This document shows positions 18,141 to 28,737 of a stretch of DNA of 64,000 nt, in pieces (the stretch's first letter is position 1; every line of letters starts with the position of its first letter). Origin of the DNA: a candidate division FCPU426 bacterium (GTDB taxonomy: Bacteria > Oederibacteriota > Muellerivitia > Muellerivitales > Muellerivitaceae). The stretch spans positions 280,750 to 344,749 of the forward strand of contig DAIDGV010000024.1 in assembly GCA_027452205.1 (NCBI GenBank), in the 5' to 3' direction. Under the pieces are notes generated by a model. The model worked only from the letters and a program-made list of their open reading frames with translations, was not told the origin of the DNA and did not search any database. A program made the translations under genes and the position numbers.

Positions 18141-19748
18141 CTAAATGACTCGCTCGTACTCGTTCAGGTCTTTCTTCCAGACCACCACACCACAGAAACG
18201 GTCGCCTTCGGGGCATTTGGGCAGCGTGCCCGCCAAACTGCGAAGCCCGCAGGGGGGCAGCAGCCATTTGCCAATCCGGGGATGGGTTTCCCGCACTTGC
18301 TGGGCCTCATCCACCGAGGCTTTCCAGATCTCTTCCTGGGCGTTATAGCAAAGCCGCATGGCATGTTTATGGTGCAGGTTCAAAAGGTCCGACGATTCGG
18401 TATAGCGGACCGCCACCGCGTTGGGCAGCAAATAGGAGGCGAACTCGTCGGATACGCCCATTTGGCGCAATTGGCCGATACGCTTCCAGGTCTCTTTCAT
18501 GATGCCGTCGAATTTCGCGACCAGGGCCGGGTCCTGTTCCACCAGGACCGGCAAGAGATAATCCGGCTCGTCCAGGGTCAAGGCATGTAAGGTGGGCCGG
18601 GAAGCCGGCGTCATGCGGTGGCGCTGGTCCTGCGAATCGCCCGCGTGGGACAGTTTCTTGCGGAAGGTGTAATGCGCGTGGAATAAGGTGCGCGTGATCT
18701 TGCTGTGGGTAGAGACGTTCAGCGTCTCGCCCAGGTACTTGTTCTTCGACGGGTCCAGCGCCAAGGCGATGGCATCGTCATCGGATAAAGCCGACGCCGG
18801 CAGGCCAAATACTTCCCGCACGGCGGCAGCTAGGATCCGTTCCCCCTCTTTGGAATAATCGACCAACTTCGACATCCTCCCCCCCAAGGAGGCGTCAAAC
18901 TCCTGCCGGAAAGCCTTCTGCGCCCCGGCGGCAGCGTGGAACGATTCCATCATCTGGTACTCAGGCGTGGCCTCGAGCTCGATCGGCTCTTCGAGGATGG
19001 CCTTATACTCCGGCGCCAGTCTCAATACTTCCTCGACCATCTTGCCCACCACGATGCGCTGTTCCAACGGCGCGTCGAAGGTTTGGCACAAGCGCCAATA
19101 ACGCAAAAGGGTCAGGCCCGACACCGTGTGGTACAGATAAGCGAAGGTGGCCACGGGCAGCACATAGCGGGCCACTTCTTGGGATTTTTTCTGGATGGCG
19201 ACCTGGGCTTTCTTGTGGGTCTCGTCGATGCCCTTGAAACGCTTGAAATATTCCTTGGCCACCAGGGGTTTGAACTTTTCCGTCAAGTCCTGGTAGGACT
19301 GGGTCTGGTAGGCCACCGTTTCTTGATAGAGCTTGGCCGCATCGCCAGCCAAGGGCGGCATAGCCACCTGGCTCGGGTTCACCGTCACATAGCGTTGGGA
19401 AACCTGCTCGGAGTTATAAAAAGGATGGCTGTGCAGGAAGCTCCACAGGAACTGCCGGGAAACATTCTCGATGGCGAATTGGAAATGGGCGTGCTGAAGG
19501 GTGGTGTGATGCCCCGCCTTATAAATGGACTTGGCCAGGTCGTCGCGTTTTTCCCAACGTTCTTTTTGCTTCTCCTCGTCCAGCCCCGCGCCAAAGACCT
19601 GGTCCGTCGTGACGATGCCTTTGCTGGAATAACAGGTGCGCGCCGTGGCCACCGCGTTGTCGAAGGGCTTCACGAAAGAATTGACCAAGGTCACCTTGGG
19701 TTCAGTGGAAAGAAAAGCGGGCAAAGTTTTTTCGGCTAAAGAGGACAT
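18141..19748 (-). CDS. Double-length FAD-dependent thymidylate synthase (ThyX) family protein
   Basis: GHHTTLQHAHFQFAIENVSRQFLWSFLHSHPFYNSEQVSQRYV in N half; HAHYTFRKKLSHAGDSQDQRHRMTPASRP in C half; 535 aa. Confidence 0.8.
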   Translation of the reverse strand: MSSLAEKTLPAFLSTEPKVTLVNSFVKPFDNAVATARTCYSSKGIVTTDQVFGAGLDEEKQKERWEKRDDLAKSIYKAGHHTTLQHAHFQFAIENVSRQFLWSFLHSHPFYNSEQVSQRYVTVNPSQVAMPPLAGDAAKLYQETVAYQTQSYQDLTEKFKPLVAKEYFKRFKGIDETHKKAQVAIQKKSQEVARYVLPVATFAYLYHTVSGLTLLRYWRLCQTFDAPLEQRIVVGKMVEEVLRLAPEYKAILEEPIELEATPEYQMMESFHAAAGAQKAFRQEFDASLGGRMSKLVDYSKEGERILAAAVREVFGLPASALSDDDAIALALDPSKNKYLGETLNVSTHSKITRTLFHAHYTFRKKLSHAGDSQDQRHRMTPASRPTLHALTLDEPDYLLPVLVEQDPALVAKFDGIMKETWKRIGQLRQMGVSDEFASYLLPNAVAVRYTESSDLLNLHHKHAMRLCYNAQEEIWKASVDEAQQVRETHPRIGKWLLPPCGLRSLAGTLPKCPEGDRFCGVVVWKKDLNEYERVI

Positions 19749-19834
19749 GCATGCTCTTGAAAGGGAATAAAGAAGGGGAAAAGTGTCGAGGGATTCATTC
19801 TAACGAAAAACAAAAAACTAACAAAGGCAATTTG

Positions 19835-19916
19835 AGCTTTGATAAACATTGATAAAAACGGATAAATCTTTAACGACAAAAAACCTTATCAAAATTCATC
19901 TGTGTTCATCATAGCT
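19835..19916. repeat. AT-rich imperfect inverted repeat upstream of thyX-like gene
   Basis: AGCTTTGATAAACATTGATAAAAACGGATAA pairs imperfectly with TTATCAAAATTCATCTGTGTTCATCATAGCT. Confidence 0.55.
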
Positions 19917-19951
19917 AAATTGAATTTTGGCTTTAATTTGTTCGAAAAAAG

Positions 19952-19988
19952 AAAAGCGGGTTCCCCTTTCGGGAAACCCGCTTTTTTC
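19952..19988 (-). terminator. Rho-independent terminator, possibly bidirectional
   Basis: AAAAGCGGGTTCCCCTTTCGGGAAACCCGCTTTTTT. Confidence 0.85.
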
Positions 19989-19998
19989 AGCGGAAAAC

Positions 19999-20811
19999 TT
20001 AGCGCGCGTCGTCGGAAGAAGACGCCGTCGGGACCGCGGCCGGGGCCGAAGCGCTCGAAGAAGCGGACTTGGACTTCTTCTTTTTGTGGCTCTTGGTGGT
20101 TGGCGTAATGGTCGAAGCGACCGTCGCTTTGGACGTGACTTGCGCCGTCACAGAAGTCTTCACTACCTGAGTCGAAACAGCGGTAGCAGTAGGTTTGGTC
20201 ATCTCTTTGACCACTTCCTTGGCCTTGGCTTTCGGGTGGGCGGCGTTCACAAAGGCGAAAGACAGGGAAATGCCCTCATCGTCTAGCTTGAACTCATAAC
20301 CCTTGCCCCATTCCAGGTCTACATTATCCTGGAACACTAGGTCCAGGCGGTACTTAGCGGAACCAGACAAAAAGCTTTCGATTTGCTGGAAAGAGCTCAA
20401 GTAGGATTCGCGCTTGTCTATGTTGCGTTGTTGTTCTTTGGGCAGCCACAGTTCCACCGTCAGGAACTGGTTGCCATCCTCAGGGTTGAACACATAAAGC
20501 TCGATGCCCTTATGGGTACCGTAGGTGTAATAGGTCCAATCGCTCACCACACCATGCAACAAATGGCCGTGATTGTCCGCCAGGAGGATCGTATAAGCCG
20601 GCAATTCCTCGTGGGTGGTCAAATATCCATTGATGGATTGGAACGCGTTCTTGTAACGGTCCGTGTTCAAATGGAAAGGCGAATAGGACGAATCCGCCAA
20701 GTTGGTCTCCGACAGGTTGTGGATACCAGGTCCTGCTTGGACTTGGGCCGCGCCAAAGGTCATCCCAGCGACCATGGCCAAGACCGCTAAACGTTGGAAA
20801 GCTTTTCTCAT
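19999..20811 (-). CDS. Secreted hypothetical protein with Lys/Ser/Ala-rich C-terminus
   Basis: Signal peptide MRKAFQRLAVLAMVAGMTFGAAQVQA; tail KSHKKKKSKSASSSASAPAAVPTASSSDDAR. Confidence 0.65.
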   Translation of the reverse strand: MRKAFQRLAVLAMVAGMTFGAAQVQAGPGIHNLSETNLADSSYSPFHLNTDRYKNAFQSINGYLTTHEELPAYTILLADNHGHLLHGVVSDWTYYTYGTHKGIELYVFNPEDGNQFLTVELWLPKEQQRNIDKRESYLSSFQQIESFLSGSAKYRLDLVFQDNVDLEWGKGYEFKLDDEGISLSFAFVNAAHPKAKAKEVVKEMTKPTATAVSTQVVKTSVTAQVTSKATVASTITPTTKSHKKKKSKSASSSASAPAAVPTASSSDDAR

Positions 20812-21024
20812 GCTGAAACCCCTCCCGATATTTCATTGAACTGACGGCACATTCTACCCAAAAAGACCGGGAGCTGGCGGTAAAGATAACCCTTGGGTAA
20901 CCGCAACCCTTCGGTCCAAATAGGGCTTTTTAGGCCCTATTCAGGCCCCTTGCAACCCTCGGTCACGGACTCTTAATATCAAACTCAATATCCCTAGAAA
21001 TATCCCATTCCAAAGGACCCCTCT

Positions 21025-22467
21025 ATGTCTTCCAAGCCTTCCACCCTGGGCGAACTGAAAGCCGCCCAGTATCCCGACTTCACGGTGAAACAGGAACTGG
21101 AAAGGAACCTGATCAAGAAGATCCAGCCCGGAGAGAACCTTTTTCCCAAGATCAAGGGTTTCGAAGAGACCGTCCTGCCCCAACTGACCAATGCCCTGCT
21201 TTCCCATCACGACATCGTGCTTTTAGGCGAGAAGGGCCAAGCCAAGAGCCGTCTCATGCGCTCCTTGGTGCAATTCCTGGATGAGGAGATTCCCGTCGTG
21301 AAGGGTTGCGAGATCCACGACCATCCCTATCACCCCATTTGCGCGGCCTGCCGGAAAAAACTGGCCGCCCAAGGCGATTCCCTGGAGATCGAATGGATCG
21401 GTCGGGAACAACGGTATGGGGAACGCCTTTCCCCCGGCACTAAGATCGCCGACCTCATCGGCGACCTGGACCCCGCCAAGGTAGCCGCGGGTAATCCTTT
21501 AGCCAGCGAAGAGGCCATTCATTTCGGTCTCATCCCCCGGATGAATCGGGGCATCTTCGCTATCAATGAATTGCCCGACTTGGAATATCTGGTACAAGTG
21601 GCCCTCTTCAACATCTTGGAGGAACGGGACATCCAAGTGCGCGGCTATCCTATCCGTTTCGACCTGGACCTGATCCTGCTCTTCACCGCCAACCCCGAGG
21701 AATATACCCGGGCCGGGAAGATCATCACCCAGCTCAAGGACCGCATTGGCGCCGAGATCCGCACCCACTATCCCCTCACCCGGGAACTGGGCATCGAGAT
21801 CATCCGTCAAGAAGCCCGCCTGCCGCAGGATGAGAATATCAAACTCATCGTGCCCGATTTCATGACCGAGATCATCGAGCAGATCACCATCGAAGCCCGT
21901 AAAAGCGCCTATGTGAACCAAAAATCGGGCGTTTCCGCCCGGCTTTCCATCGCCAACTACGAGACCATGATCGCCAACGCCCGCCGCCGGGCCTATGTGC
22001 TGGGGGAAAGCGAGGCCGTACCGCGCATTTCGGACCTGAACTATCTCTATACCTCATCCTCGGGCAAGATCGAGTTGGACCCCTTCCGCGAGGAAACCGT
22101 GAACGAATTCCAGGTCTTCGGCAAGATCATGGACAAGGCCATCCTGCAGGTCTTCAAGGAGCACATGGAGAAAGAACACCTCGAACTGGTCATGCCCGAC
22201 ATGAGCGGCGAGAAACATATCCGGGTCTCGGAAATGACGCCTGCCGCCCAATATAAAGAACTCATTTCACAGCTTCCGGTCATTTGGGAACCGGTCCATC
22301 AGCTCAACGGTAAGAATTCGGAGGTCTATCAGGCTTCCTGCGTGGAGTTCGTACTGGAAGGCCTTCACCTGTCCGGCAAGCTTTCCCGGGGCAAGGTAGG
22401 TGAGTTCTTCGACTACCAGACCCCTTCCAAACCCAAGGCCCGGGCCAAAGAGAAGGAACAGGACTAA
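21025..22467 (+). CDS. AAA+ ATPase, magnesium-chelatase ChlI-like
   Basis: HHDIVLLGEKGQAKSRLMRSL Walker A region, NRGIFAINELPDLEYLVQVALFNILEERDIQVRG, LLFTANPEEYTRAGKI. Confidence 0.88.
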   Translation: MSSKPSTLGELKAAQYPDFTVKQELERNLIKKIQPGENLFPKIKGFEETVLPQLTNALLSHHDIVLLGEKGQAKSRLMRSLVQFLDEEIPVVKGCEIHDHPYHPICAACRKKLAAQGDSLEIEWIGREQRYGERLSPGTKIADLIGDLDPAKVAAGNPLASEEAIHFGLIPRMNRGIFAINELPDLEYLVQVALFNILEERDIQVRGYPIRFDLDLILLFTANPEEYTRAGKIITQLKDRIGAEIRTHYPLTRELGIEIIRQEARLPQDENIKLIVPDFMTEIIEQITIEARKSAYVNQKSGVSARLSIANYETMIANARRRAYVLGESEAVPRISDLNYLYTSSSGKIELDPFREETVNEFQVFGKIMDKAILQVFKEHMEKEHLELVMPDMSGEKHIRVSEMTPAAQYKELISQLPVIWEPVHQLNGKNSEVYQASCVEFVLEGLHLSGKLSRGKVGEFFDYQTPSKPKARAKEKEQD

Positions 22468-22471
22468 ACCG

Positions 22472-24214
22472 ATGATCACCCATGATTATTCCGAATGGCA
22501 CGAACCGGAAAAGCCGCCCTTCACGGTGGAAGAACTGGTCAATGCCGTGAAGGAACTCATGATGCGCTATCACGTGCCCTTTGATGAGGCCTTGAAGCAC
22601 CTGCAGGAAAAGGGCATCCCCTATAACCAGTTCCTCAAGGTGGGCGGATTGGACGAGCTCATCCAAGGATTCTTGGACCAGTTAAACCAGCAAAAACAGG
22701 ACATCCTGGGCCAACACCGCTTGGACGATCTTTTGAGCAAACTGGAGGAGGATATCCGCCGCAAGGGAGCCGAACTGGATCAGCAGATCGCTAAATTGAA
22801 GGATAACGATCTTCTCGCCAATTTTCGGAACGACCTGGAACACCGCAACCCTTCCCAGCTTTACACCCTCAGCTGGAAGGTCGCCCGCCATAAAGACAAG
22901 AAAGCCCCGGAGATCGCCAATTCCCTGCGGAAACTCACCGAGCTGATCCAGAAGATGAACGCCTTGGAAGAACTGCACCAGGAACAGGCTTTCACCGGCG
23001 ACAAGAGCCTGACCATACCCGAGGCCGAACGGGTGAAGGAAAAACTGGAGATGTTGGAGAACCTCCAACAGCAACTCATGGACGCCCTGGAATATGGCGA
23101 CCTTTTCAATATGGACCTAGAGCAGTTGGAAAAGACCCTCGGCCAGGAAGCCGCCCAGGCCTTTGACGCCAAGCGCGAGGAACTACGCCGCCAGTTCAAT
23201 GAAGCCCTGCAATCGACCGGCCAGGTGGATTACGACGAAGGTACGGACATTTACAAGCTCACCCCCGGCGCCGCCCGCAAGATCGGCGAGAAAGCCTTGA
23301 AGGAGGTCTTCTCCCGGCTCTTCACCGACGGCGTAGGCCGCCATCATGCCACCTACACCGGCGAGGGCAACGTGGAAATGACCGTGACGAAGCCTTATGA
23401 ATTTGGCGACTCCCTGAGCCACCTCGACCTGCCCTCCAGCCTCCTCAATTCCGCCATCCGTCAATTAGGCACCAATGCCGCCCCCGGCAAGATCCGCATC
23501 GACAGCCGGGACTTCATGGTGCACCAAACCAAGGGCGCGGCCTCCACCGCTATCGTCATGCTCATCGACCAAAGCGGCTCCATGGCCCGCTTCGGACGCT
23601 TTTATAACGCCAAGAAATTGGCCCTGGCCTTGGACACCCTCATCCGCACCGAATATCCCGAGGACAAACTGAGCTTCGTGTGTTTTTCCACTTTCGCTAA
23701 ACAGGTCTCCATCGGGGCCATTCCGGAACTGGCGCCCAAGGAGATCACCGTCATGGGCGGGGGCATGAACCTGCGGGTGGATATGTCCAACGGCCTGAGC
23801 GAAAAGTCACGGGACTTCGTCCCCGAGCATTTCACCAATCTGCAAAAAGGCCTGGAGCTGGCCCGGGTCCTTTTGGCCAACTCGGACACGAAAAACAAGA
23901 GCATCCTGCTCATCACCGACGGTGCCCCCACCGCCTTTTATGAGGACCATTACCTTTACCTGACCTATCCCCCCAACGAACGCACTTACCAGCGCACCTT
24001 AAGGGAGGTTCGGGCCGTCACCGACGAGGGCATCACCATCAATACCTTCATGATGGGGGACGATTTTGAGAGCGGTTATTTTGGCGAGGGTGAGTTCCTG
24101 GAAAAAATGCACAAGATCAACAAGGGCCGCCTCATCTATCCCGCCCCGGACAAACTGACTCAATTCGTCCTGAAGGACTATTTGGACCAGAAGAACAAGC
24201 TTATCCAGATCTGA
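22472..24214 (+). CDS. VWA-domain protein, probable partner of the AAA+ ATPase
   Basis: MIDAS-like MLIDQSGSMARFGRF and ILLITDGAPTAFYEDH. ATG 22472 (MITHDYSEWHE) preferred over the listed 22400 start. Confidence 0.88.
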   Translation: MITHDYSEWHEPEKPPFTVEELVNAVKELMMRYHVPFDEALKHLQEKGIPYNQFLKVGGLDELIQGFLDQLNQQKQDILGQHRLDDLLSKLEEDIRRKGAELDQQIAKLKDNDLLANFRNDLEHRNPSQLYTLSWKVARHKDKKAPEIANSLRKLTELIQKMNALEELHQEQAFTGDKSLTIPEAERVKEKLEMLENLQQQLMDALEYGDLFNMDLEQLEKTLGQEAAQAFDAKREELRRQFNEALQSTGQVDYDEGTDIYKLTPGAARKIGEKALKEVFSRLFTDGVGRHHATYTGEGNVEMTVTKPYEFGDSLSHLDLPSSLLNSAIRQLGTNAAPGKIRIDSRDFMVHQTKGAASTAIVMLIDQSGSMARFGRFYNAKKLALALDTLIRTEYPEDKLSFVCFSTFAKQVSIGAIPELAPKEITVMGGGMNLRVDMSNGLSEKSRDFVPEHFTNLQKGLELARVLLANSDTKNKSILLITDGAPTAFYEDHYLYLTYPPNERTYQRTLREVRAVTDEGITINTFMMGDDFESGYFGEGEFLEKMHKINKGRLIYPAPDKLTQFVLKDYLDQKNKLIQI

Positions 24215-24237
24215 TCCCCGGTCGTTATAATCCTCTC

Positions 24238-25461
24238 ATGAAAAAAGAACCGATCTCCCCTATCTTCTGGGCCGTCTTTGTGGCCGCCCTGGGCTATTTC
24301 GTCGACGCTTATGACATCGTTCTTTTCACCATCCTGCGCACGAAAAGCCTGCAAGGCTTGGGCGTTCCCGCCGACCAGATCTTTACTGTGGGCATCGATC
24401 TTCTCAACTGGCAGTTGATCGGCCTGTTGCTGGGCGGCATCTTTTGGGGCATTTTGGGCGATAAGAAGGGCCGGTTATCGGTGCTTTTCGGCTCCATCTT
24501 CATCTATTCCATCTCCAACATCCTCAACGGCTTCGTGACCTCCGTGGAGTTCTATCGGTTACTGCGTTTCACCACCGGCCTGGGACTGGCCGGGGAGCTG
24601 GGTGCGGGCATTACCCTGGTCACCGAGATCATGTCCCGCACCGGCCGGGGCTGGGGCACGACCATCGTGGCTTCCATCGGGGTCTTGGGCGTCCTGATCG
24701 CTTCCGTGGTGGGCCAGCAGTTCGACTGGCGGGTCTCTTACTGGATCGGCGGAGCGATGGGTATGGTCCTGTTGGTATTACGGCTGAACGTTTATGAATC
24801 CGGTCTTTTCACGACCCTGGTCAAAAAGAACATCCAGCGCGGTAATTTCTTCAGCCTTTTTTCCTCCTGGAAAAAGACCTTCAAATATGTCCGCGCGGTG
24901 CTTATCGGCATGCCGACATGGTTCGGTGTCAGCATCCTTTTGACCTTCGCCCCGGAGATCGGCAAAAGCATGGGCATGGTCGAGCTGCCCGATTCGGGCC
25001 GAGCGGTCTTTTTCGCTTACGTGGGATTAACCTTGGGCGACATTGCCAGCGGCAGTTTGAGCCAGCTACTGAGGAACCGGAAAAAAGTGGTCGTGGGTTT
25101 CTTCCTGCTGACCTCTTTCTTCATGGCACTCTTCTTTTTGCAGAATGGGTTGTCTTTGCAGGTCTTTTACGCTTTTTACCTGGCCATGGGTTTCGGCTTC
25201 GGCTTTTGGGCGGTTTTTATCACGATGGTATCTGAGCAATTCGGCACCAACCTGCGCTCAACCGCCACGACCACCATTCCCAACTTTGTCCGGGGCTCCG
25301 CGGTACTCTTGACCGTCGCTTTCAAGAACCTGACCCCCCTCTGGGGCGCGCTAAACGCCGCCGCCTTCCTGGGTTTCATGACCATGATCGTATCCCTTTG
25401 GGCCATGAGTTCCCTGGAGGAGACCTTCGGGAAAGACATGGATTTCATCGAGCCGATCTAA
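24238..25461 (+). CDS. MFS transporter
   Basis: FVDAYDIVLFTILR, GDKKGRLSVLFGSIF, TTGLGLAGELGAGITLVTEIM. Confidence 0.88.
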   Translation: MKKEPISPIFWAVFVAALGYFVDAYDIVLFTILRTKSLQGLGVPADQIFTVGIDLLNWQLIGLLLGGIFWGILGDKKGRLSVLFGSIFIYSISNILNGFVTSVEFYRLLRFTTGLGLAGELGAGITLVTEIMSRTGRGWGTTIVASIGVLGVLIASVVGQQFDWRVSYWIGGAMGMVLLVLRLNVYESGLFTTLVKKNIQRGNFFSLFSSWKKTFKYVRAVLIGMPTWFGVSILLTFAPEIGKSMGMVELPDSGRAVFFAYVGLTLGDIASGSLSQLLRNRKKVVVGFFLLTSFFMALFFLQNGLSLQVFYAFYLAMGFGFGFWAVFITMVSEQFGTNLRSTATTTIPNFVRGSAVLLTVAFKNLTPLWGALNAAAFLGFMTMIVSLWAMSSLEETFGKDMDFIEPI

Positions 25462-25485
25462 TCCATGATGCGTCCAAAGATAATG

Positions 25486-26751
25486 AATCAAAACGAAAAG
25501 ATCATCCAAGCCGAGGTCGTTGAGGAAGGCGTCACGCCCCTGGAGGGTTGGCGCAAGACCTTTTCCGCCTTACGCAACCCCAATTACCGTTATTTCTACA
25601 TGGGCCAGACTGCTTCCCTGATCGGCACCTGGGCCCGCACCTCCGCCCTGGGCTGGTTGGCCTTCCAGATCACCCATTCCGAATTCCTGCTGGGCATGGT
25701 GTCGGTTCTGGGTTCCCTACCCATTTTCCTTTTCGCCGTCTATTCCGGTTCTTTAGCGGACCGCTTTCCCAAGATCCGCATCTTCACCTTCACCAGCTGG
25801 TTCGCCCTTTTATCGTCCCTGTTCATCGCCATCCTTCTTTGGCGTGGGCCGGTAGGTATTACGACCCTTCTGGTTTTCGCCGCTTGTTGGGGTGTGGCGA
25901 CCGCCTTTGAGATGCCCGCCCGGCAGACCCTGATGGTCGAGCTGGTCGGAAGGAAAGACCTGGTCAATGCCATTGCCCTCAACAGCGCCATGGTCAACTC
26001 CACCCGGGTCATCGGCCCGGCCATCGGTGGGATGCTCTATGCCGCCTTCGGCCCGGTCTGGTGTTTTTTCTTGGACGCGATGAGTTTCCTCGCGGTGCTT
26101 TTGGGGATCTACCACATCCAGCTTCCGCCCGAACATTACCGGCCCCGTAAGAGTAACTTCAGCTTCAAGCACACCTTGGAGGGTTTTAAATACCTGCGTA
26201 CCGATCGCAGCATGGCCCAAGCCACCGCTCTTTTGGCGGTAATGGGCGTAGGGGGTTGGGCCTATCTTTCCCAATTACCGGCTTTCGTCCATACCCGGCT
26301 GCACATGGATGTTCAAGGCTATGGCTGGCTCTTGGCCATGAACGGCTTGGGTGCCTGTACCGCGGCCCTGCTGGTCGCGTCCCAAGGATCTCGGCTGGTA
26401 ACGACCCGCACCCTCTATATAGGCATCGCCTTGTTCAGCGCTTTCATCATCCTCATGGGTTGGATGGACAATCCTATCGCGGTAGCCTTCATGATCTATT
26501 TCGCCGGTTTCGGCATCATCCTTTTCTTTTCCGTGGGCAATAGCGTGATCCAGACCAACTCTCCGGATCATTTACGGGGACGTCTGATGGGAATCTGGGC
26601 CCTGGTCTTTGGCGGCGGTATGCCTCTGGGCAGCTTTTGGATGGGCGTGTTGGCTTCGAATACCTCTTCCGCCTTCGCCCTTCAATGCGGCGGCGCCTTT
26701 TGCGCCCTGGGCGCCTTAGCGGTCTATGGGATCTTCCGCGACCGGGCCTGA
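25486..26751 (+). CDS. MFS transporter, EntS/MFS_3-like
   Basis: LRNPNYRYFYMGQTASLIGTWARTSALGWLAFQIT, SGSLADRFPKIRIFTFTSW; start likely at 25486 (MNQNEK) or 25465. Confidence 0.85.
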   Translation, partial: NQNEKIIQAEVVEEGVTPLEGWRKTFSALRNPNYRYFYMGQTASLIGTWARTSALGWLAFQITHSEFLLGMVSVLGSLPIFLFAVYSGSLADRFPKIRIFTFTSWFALLSSLFIAILLWRGPVGITTLLVFAACWGVATAFEMPARQTLMVELVGRKDLVNAIALNSAMVNSTRVIGPAIGGMLYAAFGPVWCFFLDAMSFLAVLLGIYHIQLPPEHYRPRKSNFSFKHTLEGFKYLRTDRSMAQATALLAVMGVGGWAYLSQLPAFVHTRLHMDVQGYGWLLAMNGLGACTAALLVASQGSRLVTTRTLYIGIALFSAFIILMGWMDNPIAVAFMIYFAGFGIILFFSVGNSVIQTNSPDHLRGRLMGIWALVFGGGMPLGSFWMGVLASNTSSAFALQCGGAFCALGALAVYGIFRDRA

Positions 26752-26829
26752 ATTTCTTTTCGATGATCAAGATACCCGGCTTAACTTCCGCGCTTCCGAC
26801 GAGGCTTTTGGGTCGCTTGTTCAGTCTGT

Positions 26830-26858
26830 TTGAAATAAACTTTTCCTTGGGCTATCTT
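26830..26858 (+). promoter_or_regulatory. Candidate sigma70-type promoter for cstA
   Basis: TTGAAA - 17 nt - TATCTT. Confidence 0.45.
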
Positions 26859-26884
26859 GGCTCATTCTATTGAAAGGACCCTTT

Positions 26885-28735
26885 ATGAACGTTCTTCCCT
26901 TGATCCTGGGCGCTCTTTGCGTGCTGGTCATCACTTACCGATACTACGGCGCCTTTTTAGCTTCCAAAGTGGTGGTTCTCAACGATAAACGCGTCACTCC
27001 CGCCCATTTGCACAAGGATGGACACAACTATCATCCCACGAGCAAGTGGGTGCTCTTTGGCCATCACTTCGCCGCGATCGCCGGCTCCGGACCGCTGATC
27101 GGACCCGTCTTGGCCGCCCAGTTCGGCTACGCGCCTGGCTTTCTGTGGCTTTTGGCTGGCGTTTGCCTGGCTGGGGCCGTTCAGGACTTCATGATCCTGG
27201 TCGCCTCGATCCGCCGGAGAGGCCGGTCGCTGGCGGAGATCGCCCGGCATGAGATCAGCCCTGTGGCGGGCGTGGTCGGTTCCATCGCCATTCTGTTCAT
27301 CGTCATCGTTGCCCTGGCCGGATTGGGCTTGGCGGTCGTGAACGCCCTCAAGTTCAGCCCCTGGGGTGTCTTTTCGATCGGAGCGACCATCCCCATCGCC
27401 CTGCTCATCGGTTTTTGGATGTTCCGCTGGCGCGTTGGGAAGGAAATGGAAGCCAGCGTCATCGGCGTAACCCTGGTCATTCTCGCGGTGGTCGGCGGAG
27501 CTTGGATCCCCGGCTCCCCCTGGGCCGCCTGGTTCACCCTGGACCCGGACCACGTGATCCTTTACATGGCCATCTACGGTTTCTTCGCCTCGGTCCTGCC
27601 CATTTGGATGCTCTTGGCCCCGCGGGATTATCTGAGCTCTTATATGAAGATCGGCACCATCGCGGCCCTGGTGCTTGGAATTATTTGGGTACATCCGGAC
27701 CTGCAAATGCCCGCCTTTACGGATTACATCCATGGTGGAGGGCCCATTGTGCCCGGCAAACTATTCCCCTTTGTGTTCATTACCATCGCTTGCGGGGCCA
27801 TTTCGGGTTTCCACGCGTTGGTCGCTTCGGGCACCACACCCAAGATGATCGATAAGGAAAGCCACGCTTTACCCATTGGTTATGGTGCCATGTTGATGGA
27901 AGGCTTGGTCGGTATCGTTGCCTTATTGGCGACCTGCTCCCTCTTCCCCGCTGATTATTTCGCCATCAACGTTTCACCGGAAAAGTTCGCGACCTTGGGG
28001 CTGACCCCGGTGCACTTACAGGAGCTTTGCCAGGCAGTCGGCGAGAACGTGGCGGGGCGCCCCGGCGGAGCGGTATCCCTGGCCGTGGGTTTCGCTCAGA
28101 TATTCTCGGGCATGCCGGGCCTACAGGCCTTTATGGCTTACTTCTATCACTTCATGATCCTTTTCGAGGCCCTCTTTATTTTGACCACCATCGACGCGGG
28201 TACCCGAATCGCGCGCTTCCTGGTGCAGGAATTCCTGGGACGCTTCTACAAACCCATGGAAAACCCCAATTGGGTGCCGGGCACGATGCTGACTACTGCT
28301 TTGGTAGTAAGCGCTTGGGCCTATTTCATTTGGACCGGCAGTGTAAGCACCATTTGGCCCATGTTTGGGACGGCCAATCAATTGCTGGCCGCGGTGGCCT
28401 TGGCCGTGGCCACTAGCGCCATCATCAATAGCGGACGCGCCAAATACGCCTGGGCCACTTTTCTTCCCATGCTTTTTGTGGCGATCACGACCCTGTCCGC
28501 TTGCTGGTTGAATATCTTCAACAACTTTTTGCCTTTGGCGGCGTCCCACCCGGAAAAAGCTTTCCAAGCCTATTTGAACGTGGGTGTCACGGCGGTCATC
28601 ATGGTCTGCGCGATCGTGATCCTTTGGGAGTCTTTCTACCGCTGGTATCTGATCTTGGTATTAAAGAAACATCCCAAAGCTATCCAGGACAAGGCTCATA
28701 AGGATGTGGAATTGGCGGACTATGGTTGTTGTTAA
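26885..28735 (+). CDS. cstA: Carbon starvation protein A family transporter
   Basis: [67 protein letters not shown]; start at ATG 26885. Confidence 0.95.
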   Translation: MNVLPLILGALCVLVITYRYYGAFLASKVVVLNDKRVTPAHLHKDGHNYHPTSKWVLFGHHFAAIAGSGPLIGPVLAAQFGYAPGFLWLLAGVCLAGAVQDFMILVASIRRRGRSLAEIARHEISPVAGVVGSIAILFIVIVALAGLGLAVVNALKFSPWGVFSIGATIPIALLIGFWMFRWRVGKEMEASVIGVTLVILAVVGGAWIPGSPWAAWFTLDPDHVILYMAIYGFFASVLPIWMLLAPRDYLSSYMKIGTIAALVLGIIWVHPDLQMPAFTDYIHGGGPIVPGKLFPFVFITIACGAISGFHALVASGTTPKMIDKESHALPIGYGAMLMEGLVGIVALLATCSLFPADYFAINVSPEKFATLGLTPVHLQELCQAVGENVAGRPGGAVSLAVGFAQIFSGMPGLQAFMAYFYHFMILFEALFILTTIDAGTRIARFLVQEFLGRFYKPMENPNWVPGTMLTTALVVSAWAYFIWTGSVSTIWPMFGTANQLLAAVALAVATSAIINSGRAKYAWATFLPMLFVAITTLSACWLNIFNNFLPLAASHPEKAFQAYLNVGVTAVIMVCAIVILWESFYRWYLILVLKKHPKAIQDKAHKDVELADYGCC

Positions 28736-28737
28736 AA

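Noticed and set aside
20919-20940. AATAGGGC-TTTTTAG-GCCCTATT hairpin before the AAA+ gene
   Set aside because: Moderate 8-bp stem without a T tract; could be a weak terminator or chance, insufficient support as a feature.
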